From an uncultured Erythrobacteraceae bacterium (GTDB lineage: Bacteria > Pseudomonadota > Alphaproteobacteria > Sphingomonadales > Sphingomonadaceae): a stretch of 44,354 bases of DNA. Position 1 is the stretch's first letter. The number at the start of each line of letters is the position of its first letter. The translations under genes were made by a program, and so were the position numbers. This document shows, piece after piece, positions 39,957 through 44,354 of this stretch. The stretch covers positions 1-44,354 of the forward strand of contig CAMLQG010000018.1 of the NCBI GenBank assembly GCA_946482075.1, read 5' to 3'. The notes below the pieces were generated by a model. That model was not told where the DNA came from and ran no database searches. It was given only the letters and a program-made list of their open reading frames with translations.

Positions 39957-41149
39957 TGGAAATGGCGTTTTCCGAATCCGACCGCGCTTTCCAGCAGGAG
40001 GTCCGGGCCTTCCTGGATGCCAACTTGCCGGAACGCTTGCGGATTCGTGCAAGGCATACGCCCGGCGCGTTCCCGATCCTTGAAGATTGGTTAGAATGGC
40101 AGTCAATACTTAACCAAAAGGGATGGCTGGCCTATAATTGGCCGGTCGAACTCGGCGGTACCGGGTGGAATGCCGTCCAGCGCTACATCTTCGAGCGCGA
40201 ATGCGCTTTCGCCCATGCGCCCGCGCTTGCGGCCCAGGGCCTCAAGATGCTGGCTCCGGTGCTCGCGAAGTTCGGGACGGACGCGCAGAAAGCTCATTTC
40301 CTGCCGCGCATCCTGACGGCAGAACATCTGTGGTGCCAGGGCTATTCGGAACCGGAATCCGGCTCCGACCTTGCTTCGTTGAAATGCCGGGCGGTACGCG
40401 CCCAAGATGCGGACGGCGATCACTACATCGTCAACGGCACCAAGATCTGGACCACGTTCGGCCATATCGCGAACCACATTTTCGCGCTGGTCCGCACCGA
40501 TCCGGACGCGAAGAAGCAGGCGGGCATCAGCTTCCTGCTGATCCCGATGGACCTGCCCGGCCTGACCGTCCGGCCGATCCGCCTGATCTCGGGCGACCGC
40601 GAGCTGAACCAGGTCTTCTTCGACAATGTGCGCGTGCCGGCGGAAAACCTCGTGGGCCAGGAGAATGACGGCTGGACGATCGCCAAGTTCCTGCTGGAGC
40701 ACGAACGCGGCGGCAGCTGCTGGGCGCCGGGCGTGCTGGTGGGGATCGCGGATCTGCGCGCCGCGGCTGCCCAGCTCCCGGGGCGCGAGGGCAAGCCGCT
40801 CAGCGAGGATAGCGACTTCATGCACCGCCTCGCCATGGTAGAACAGGAAGCGCTGGGGCTGGAGATGCTGGAGCTGCGCCTGCTCTCGCAAGTCGCTTCA
40901 GGCAGTTCGCCGGGCCCGCAGACCGCGATCGTCGGCCTGCTGATGGCGAACATCACCCAGGCGCTGGATGCGCTGATGCTGGAAGCCTACGGTACTGCTG
41001 GCCTTGCGCTGGAGCGCGAAGTGCGCCCCGTTCCGGATGACGCGCAGCTTGCCATGCCCGCCTATCTCAATAACCGCGCCTGGTCGATCATGGCCGGGTC
41101 CAACGAAGTGATGCGCACCATCATCGCCAAGACGGTGCTGGGCATCTGA
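39956..41149 (+). CDS. Acyl-CoA dehydrogenase (3 of 3), probable catalytic subunit
   Basis: 397 residues, complete ACAD fold. N-terminal 'SESDRAFQQEVRAFLDANLP', the FAD/substrate loop 'GYSEPESGSDLASLKCRAV' (SEP-GSD), 'FFDNVRVPAENLVGQENDGW', then 'FLLEHERGGSCW' with candidate catalytic Glu250 and the C-terminal 'MAGSNEVMRTIIAKTVLG'. It most likely pairs with the preceding protein and dehydrogenates a bulky or branched CoA ester. The genes overlap by one base. A cluster of codons rare in this genome (TTA, TCA, ATA, CTT, CAA, GGA) occurs at 40090-40125 inside an otherwise GC3-rich gene. It is followed after 10 bp by a SnoaL-like gene. Confidence 0.93.
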   Translation: MEMAFSESDRAFQQEVRAFLDANLPERLRIRARHTPGAFPILEDWLEWQSILNQKGWLAYNWPVELGGTGWNAVQRYIFERECAFAHAPALAAQGLKMLAPVLAKFGTDAQKAHFLPRILTAEHLWCQGYSEPESGSDLASLKCRAVRAQDADGDHYIVNGTKIWTTFGHIANHIFALVRTDPDAKKQAGISFLLIPMDLPGLTVRPIRLISGDRELNQVFFDNVRVPAENLVGQENDGWTIAKFLLEHERGGSCWAPGVLVGIADLRAAAAQLPGREGKPLSEDSDFMHRLAMVEQEALGLEMLELRLLSQVASGSSPGPQTAIVGLLMANITQALDALMLEAYGTAGLALEREVRPVPDDAQLAMPAYLNNRAWSIMAGSNEVMRTIIAKTVLGI

Positions 41150-41159
41150 AGAGAGGATA

Positions 41160-41651
41160 ATGACCATGGCCGGACAGGATCAGACGCTCGACAAGGTGGA
41201 AGTCATCCAGACGCTGAATGCCTATATGCAGGCAATCGACGCGTCCGATACGGCGGCCTTGCGCAACCGGGTGTTCACCGCCGATGCCGAGATCACTCTG
41301 CTCGAACCGCTGGGCGTAGAGGGCTATTGCGGCTTCGTGGACGCGATCATGCAGGAGATCCGCACGCAGCACCTGCTGATGGGGCCGGTCGTGGACGTCT
41401 CGGGTGACGAGGCCCGCTCGCAGGCTTATTTCGTGGGCTTCCACCGCGTGCCCGCCGGCCCGAACAGCGAAGCTTGCGACGCGATCTTCGGCAAGGTGAC
41501 GGAAGAAACCGATGTGATCATCGGCGGGGTCTATAACGACCATGTAGTGCGCACGAGCGCAGGCTGGCGGATCAGGGAGCGGCGTATCAAGCTGCTGTGG
41601 GACAACCGCGGCACTGCGGGCAATACGCTGGCTGCGGGGTGGATGGCATAG
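41160..41651 (+). CDS. SnoaL-like (NTF2-fold) protein, SnoaL_4 type
   Basis: 163 residues: 'DKVEVIQTLNAYMQAIDASD', 'FTADAEITLLEPLGVEGYCGF', 'LLMGPVVDVSGDEARSQAYF', 'YNDHVVRTSAGWRIRERRIK'. This is the SnoaL_4 pattern, as in ring-hydroxylating dioxygenase beta subunits and scytalone dehydratase. It could even act as a small partner subunit of the Rieske oxygenase at 34334, though beta subunits usually lie next to alpha. AGAGGA before the ATG is a good ribosome binding site. It is the last gene of the operon, 10 bp after the third acyl-CoA dehydrogenase, and is followed by an inverted repeat. Confidence 0.87.
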   Translation: MTMAGQDQTLDKVEVIQTLNAYMQAIDASDTAALRNRVFTADAEITLLEPLGVEGYCGFVDAIMQEIRTQHLLMGPVVDVSGDEARSQAYFVGFHRVPAGPNSEACDAIFGKVTEETDVIIGGVYNDHVVRTSAGWRIRERRIKLLWDNRGTAGNTLAAGWMA

Positions 41652-41665
41652 CGTTCAACCCTTTT

Positions 41666-41725
41666 TCGTCATCCCCGCGAAAGCGGGGACCGGGCCCTAG
41701 GTTCCCGCTTTCGCGGGAATGACGA
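41666..41725. repeat. Dispersed inverted repeat, family A variant (CCCCGCGAAAGCGGGG)
   Basis: Arms at 41666-41690 and 41701-41725 are complementary at 23 of 25 positions with a 10-nt spacer. The TCGTCAT end is the same as in the other family-A copies but the inner palindrome is CCCCGC-GAAA-GCGGGG. It lies between convergent genes, 14 bp from one stop and 9 bp from the other, and may end transcription in both directions. Confidence 0.85.
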
Positions 41726-41734
41726 ACTGAAAAG

Positions 41735-42517
41735 CTACTCCCCCCGGAACAAGGGCGGCCGTTTCTCCATGAAGGCCGCCATCGCTTCGCGCGCATCCCC
41801 GGTCAGCCCCGCGGCGCGCTGGTTGGCGCGTTCGAGATCGAGCACCTCGGCGAGCGAGGATTGCGCGGCGAAGCGCGCGGCGCGGCGGATCATCGCATAG
41901 GCGCGGGTGGGGCCGTCGGCGAAGCGGCGGGCAAGCGCAGTGGCTTGCGCCATCAGCGCTTCATCATCGACCACGCGATTGACCATGCCCCATTCGACAG
42001 CCTGTTCCGCCGGCAACTTGTCGCCCAGCATCATCAGCTCGAGCCCGCGATGCAGGCCCGCTGACCGCACGGCGAGCCAGGTCGCGCCGCAATCGGGCAC
42101 GATGCCCACCTTCGCGAAGGACAGCATGAGGTATGCCGATCGCGCGGCGATCACGATGTCGCCCAGCAGTGCGAGCGAACAGCCCGCGCCCACCGCCGGC
42201 CCGTTCACCGCGCTGACGATCGGCAGCGGATAGTCCGCGAGTTTCAGGACCAGGCCGTTATAGCTCTTCTCCAGCGGCTCGCCGAAATCCTCCAGCGCGG
42301 TCACGCCACTATCGCCGCCGATATCGGCGCCTGCGCAGAAGGCGCGTCCGGTCCCGGTCAGGATCAAAGCGCGCGCACCGCCCGCCACAGCCGCATCCAG
42401 CGCGTCCACCATCAGGAAGCCCATCTCGGGCGTCAGCGCGTTGAGGCGATCGGGCCGGTTGATCGCGAGCGTGGCGATGCCCTGGTCCAGGGTCAGCGTA
42501 ATTGGCTCGTCACTCAC
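41735..42517 (-). CDS. Enoyl-CoA hydratase/isomerase (crotonase family, PaaG-like)
   Basis: 260 residues from GTG 42517 (VSDEPITLTLDQGIATLAIN). The oxyanion-hole segments 'AFCAGADIGG' and 'NGPAVGAGCSLALLGD' are present. The active-site region reads 'SFAKVGIVPDCGATWL': Lys replaces the first hydratase Glu, and an Asp (Asp142) sits where PaaG-type delta3-delta2 isomerases have their catalytic Asp. So isomerase activity may be more likely than hydration. The start is GTG with a GGGG-rich leader; the much longer ORF upstream passes through repeat sequence. It is convergent with the SnoaL_4 gene and is followed upstream by a family-B repeat and the AraC gene. Confidence 0.9.
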   Translation of the reverse strand: MSDEPITLTLDQGIATLAINRPDRLNALTPEMGFLMVDALDAAVAGGARALILTGTGRAFCAGADIGGDSGVTALEDFGEPLEKSYNGLVLKLADYPLPIVSAVNGPAVGAGCSLALLGDIVIAARSAYLMLSFAKVGIVPDCGATWLAVRSAGLHRGLELMMLGDKLPAEQAVEWGMVNRVVDDEALMAQATALARRFADGPTRAYAMIRRAARFAAQSSLAEVLDLERANQRAAGLTGDAREAMAAFMEKRPPLFRGE

Positions 42518-42529
42518 CCTGCAGCCCCC

Positions 42530-42617
42530 CGTTCGTCCTGAGCTTGTCGAAGGACCGTTCTTCCTTCTTCTGTTGCTGAAAAGAAAAGCCGCCCTTCTAC
42601 AGGCTCTGGGCGATTGG
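42530..42617. repeat. Dispersed inverted repeat, family B (degenerate right arm)
   Basis: The left arm at 42530-42553 (cgttcgtcctgagcttgtcg...) is a good copy. The right arm at about 42592-42617 (cccttctacaggctctgggc) is diverged. It separates the AraC gene and the crotonase gene, both on the minus strand. Confidence 0.75.
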
Positions 42618-42630
42618 TTCCTGTAATCGG

Positions 42631-43596
42631 TCAGTTCAGCGCAGGTTCGCTGCGCTTGCGGGCTTCCTTGGGCGAGACGCCGTAGCGGGTGCGATAGGCC
42701 TGGCTGAAATGCGAGGCGCTCCGGAAGCCCGCCATATAGGCGATGTCCACGATGTTGAAATGGGCGAAGGTCCGGTCGGATAGCCACTGGTCGGCTTGTT
42801 CCAGCCGGCATTCCCACAGGAACTGGCTGAAGCTCTTATTGTGGTGCTTCATCAGATAGTGGACGTAGCGGCGCGACATGTTGCAGCCCTTGGCGACGTG
42901 ATCCACCGTCAGCCCCTGGGTAGAGATATGCTGGCGCACGAAGGACAGGATGCGTTCGAGTTGCGCGTGTTGCGGGCCCTTGTCGAGCTCGGTCCCCGAA
43001 CAGCTGCGGATATAGCCGATCAGCGTTTCCAGCGCGGCTGAGCCGAGCTTGGCGGCAGAGCGTTCATCCATCGTCTGGGCTTCGCGGATCAGAGTGGAGA
43101 ACAGTTCGCGCACCACGATCGCCTCGCCGCTTTCGGCGGCATAGGGCTTGCCGCAGAGCCGGTCGATCTCGGGCAGGTGGGTGCGCATGAGGTGCTTGGG
43201 AACCAGGACATGGATCTGGCTGCAGCGGCTCTGCCCCTGGTCGGTCAACGCCTTGATATGGAACGGACGATCGCCGCAGGTGATGACCATCTGCTGGTTG
43301 GAGACGACCTCGCCATGCGCTTCGTCCTGAGTCACGGAAACGCTGCCTTCCAGCGGAAACCAGATGACATAGAGATTGCTCGGTCCCTGGCGGATATGCT
43401 TCCAGGTGCGGCGCACGCCCAGCGCATAGCCGGAAAAGCGGGCGACGGGCACCAGGCCGGCCTGCGCTTTCGCCAGATGGAACGACCGCTTGGAAACCGC
43501 GCGATCCACCGCATAGGAATCCGCCCGGTAATAGTCACGCGCGAAGATTTCTCCGAAATCCTGCTCGTTCGTGGCAGCCTGATCGACCCTCTCCAT
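42631..43596 (-). CDS. AraC-family transcriptional regulator
   Basis: 321 residues. An N-terminal AraC_binding_2-like sensor ('VIWFPLEGSVSVTQDEAHGE', 'MVITCGDRPFHIKALTDQGQ') is followed by two C-terminal helix-turn-helix units ('LTVDHVAKGCNMSRRYVHYL' and 'IVDIAYMAGFRSASHFSQAY') and the closing 'GVSPKEARK'. It shares architecture with the regulator at 7971-8990, so both may answer to related CoA or acid intermediates. GAGAGAGGA before ATG 43596 fixes the start. It is divergent from the SnoaL-like gene at 43836 with 239 bp between. It probably controls the catabolic genes on either side; direct targets are unknown. Confidence 0.92.
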   Translation of the reverse strand: MERVDQAATNEQDFGEIFARDYYRADSYAVDRAVSKRSFHLAKAQAGLVPVARFSGYALGVRRTWKHIRQGPSNLYVIWFPLEGSVSVTQDEAHGEVVSNQQMVITCGDRPFHIKALTDQGQSRCSQIHVLVPKHLMRTHLPEIDRLCGKPYAAESGEAIVVRELFSTLIREAQTMDERSAAKLGSAALETLIGYIRSCSGTELDKGPQHAQLERILSFVRQHISTQGLTVDHVAKGCNMSRRYVHYLMKHHNKSFSQFLWECRLEQADQWLSDRTFAHFNIVDIAYMAGFRSASHFSQAYRTRYGVSPKEARKRSEPALN

Positions 43597-43835
43597 GCCG
43601 GTCCTCTCTCCTCGACATCATGTCTCTGCGCGATTCTCGAGGCCGCGCACTCGCAGAATATACTCGCTTCGCCCTGATGCAAAACCAAGTTGGGCCTAGC
43701 CGAAACAAGCCGGGGGTGAGCCGCGCCAGCGCAAAAGCTCTTTAGCGAGAGTGCAGCGGCGGGAGTTCGTGCTTTGCCGATCGCCTGCGCTGGGTCAGGC
43801 TGGCGCAAGTTGAATAGCATTCGGGAGAGTGAACG

Positions 43836-44252
43836 ATGAGCAATGCCGATCGCAATCGCGCTACGCTGGACAAGATCTATGCCTGCTTCTTCTCGGGCGA
43901 CATCGCCGGGATGTGCGGCTATCTCGCCGATGACGTGGTGATCGCCGAAGTCGAGAACCTGCCCTATGGCGGCGACTATGTGGGCCATCAGGGCATGCAT
44001 GATGTCGCCGCGGCTCTGGGCGGAACCTGGGACGATATTGCTTTGACGGTGGACGATACGCTGGCGAGCGAAACCCGTGTCGCGGCGCTGGGCACATTCA
44101 GCGCGCGGGCCAAGTCCACGGGGGAGAGCGTATCCTTTCCGATGGTCGAGGTCTGGACTTTCCGCGAGGACGGCAAAGTCACCCGGATCGAGCCGGTCTA
44201 TGGCGACACCGCCCAGGTCCTTCAGGCGCTGGGCGCGCCGGTCACGGCCTGA
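43836..44252 (+). CDS. SnoaL-like (NTF2-fold) protein
   Basis: 138 residues: 'NRATLDKIYACFFSGDIAGM', 'YLADDVVIAEVENLPYGGDY', 'VGHQGMHDVAAALGGTWDDI', 'TLASETRVAALGTFSARAKS', 'FPMVEVWTFREDGKVTRIEP'. This is the SnoaL_2/ketosteroid-isomerase-like pattern with the conserved Trp-Thr-Phe near the C-terminus. It may isomerise, hydrolyse or bind a pathway intermediate. CGGGAGAG at proper distance before the ATG; the same leader precedes the Rieske gene at 34334. It is followed 13 bp later by a second SnoaL-like gene, so they form an operon. It is divergent from the AraC gene, its likely regulator. Confidence 0.87.
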   Translation: MSNADRNRATLDKIYACFFSGDIAGMCGYLADDVVIAEVENLPYGGDYVGHQGMHDVAAALGGTWDDIALTVDDTLASETRVAALGTFSARAKSTGESVSFPMVEVWTFREDGKVTRIEPVYGDTAQVLQALGAPVTA

Positions 44253-44265
44253 GGGGCTGACACGC

Positions 44266-44354
44266 ATGTCACAGAACGACCATCAGCTGATCCTCAACTG
44301 CATCCATGCTTACACTTTCGCGGTGGACGACAAGGATGTGGGCGCGCTGCGCAA
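44266..44354 (+). CDS. SnoaL-like protein, N-terminal fragment (runs off the window)
   Basis: Only 29 codons are visible: MSQNDHQLILNCIHAYTFAV then DDKDVGALR. The start resembles that of the SnoaL_4 protein at 41160 (helix 'VIQTLNAYMQAIDASDTAAL'), so a further SnoaL-like protein is the best reading. It begins 13 bp after the preceding SnoaL-like gene and is probably cotranscribed. Confidence 0.6.
   Translation, partial: MSQNDHQLILNCIHAYTFAVDDKDVGALR

Noticed and set aside
41160..41651. Definite beta subunit of the Rieske oxygenase
   Set aside because: The fold is compatible, but the gene is five genes away from the alpha subunit and lacks features that would separate it from other SnoaL_4 proteins.

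Overview
The window is high-GC alphaproteobacterial chromosome, most likely from a sphingomonad (Sphingomonadales, Novosphingobium/Sphingobium-like). The basis is the mix of orphan Rieske oxygenases, a P450cam-like (CYP101-type) P450, SnoaL-like proteins, general-stress promoters of the GGAAC-N16-CGTT type, and two families of short dispersed inverted repeats. The genus cannot be settled from sequence alone. I see no rRNA, tRNA, CRISPR array, prophage or insertion sequence.

Layout. (1) 1-8990 is a catabolic block. A minus-strand operon (two APH-fold kinase-like proteins flanking a DUF7064-like protein, then a luciferase-like monooxygenase cut by the window edge) diverges from a plus-strand operon (Rieske oxygenase, SDR dehydrogenase, TIM-barrel isomerase-like protein, AraC regulator). 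(2) 9088-10699 holds an HPP membrane protein and a convergent F420/FMN luciferase-like oxidoreductase. (3) 10818-18503 is an envelope and signalling block: AsmA, an MreB paralogue, a PilZ-XRE fusion, a PAS protein with a degenerate GGDEF domain, and a large Gln/Arg-rich lipoprotein with three 147-bp repeats. (4) 18565-21374 is a two-gene minus operon of exported proteins of unknown role. (5) 21536-24041 has a TetR regulator, a P450 and a SnoaL-like protein. (6) 24177-30015 is a stress and DNA-repair block: topoisomerase IB, a small Pro-rich protein, CsbD, Ku, LigD and a general-stress flavin-binding protein, with at least two good EcfG-type promoters. (7) 30181-32317 has a lipoprotein coupled to a divergent CDF-type transporter and a secreted TonB_C-like protein. 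(8) 32624-44354 is a second catabolic block: an alginate-export-type outer-membrane porin diverging from a tightly coupled operon (Rieske oxygenase, DUF3237, acyl-CoA dehydrogenase, FAD-linked oxidase, two more acyl-CoA dehydrogenases, SnoaL-like), followed by an enoyl-CoA hydratase/isomerase, an AraC regulator and two more SnoaL-like genes.

How the genes may fit together. The two catabolic blocks look like parts of one or two pathways for a hydrophobic, probably alicyclic, aromatic or terpenoid/steroid-like compound. Uptake would use the outer-membrane porin, initial oxidation the Rieske, P450 and luciferase-type enzymes, alcohol oxidation the SDR and FAD oxidase, and CoA-thioester degradation the acyl-CoA dehydrogenases and crotonase. 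The APH-like kinases may phosphorylate a hydroxyacyl-CoA, as LvaA does in levulinate catabolism and ACAD10/11 do in animals. No CoA ligase, thiolase, ferredoxin or ferredoxin reductase lies in the window, so redox partners and the activation step must be encoded elsewhere. The substrate is unknown. Separately, the PilZ-XRE / degenerate-GGDEF pair suggests c-di-GMP-dependent control near an extra MreB.
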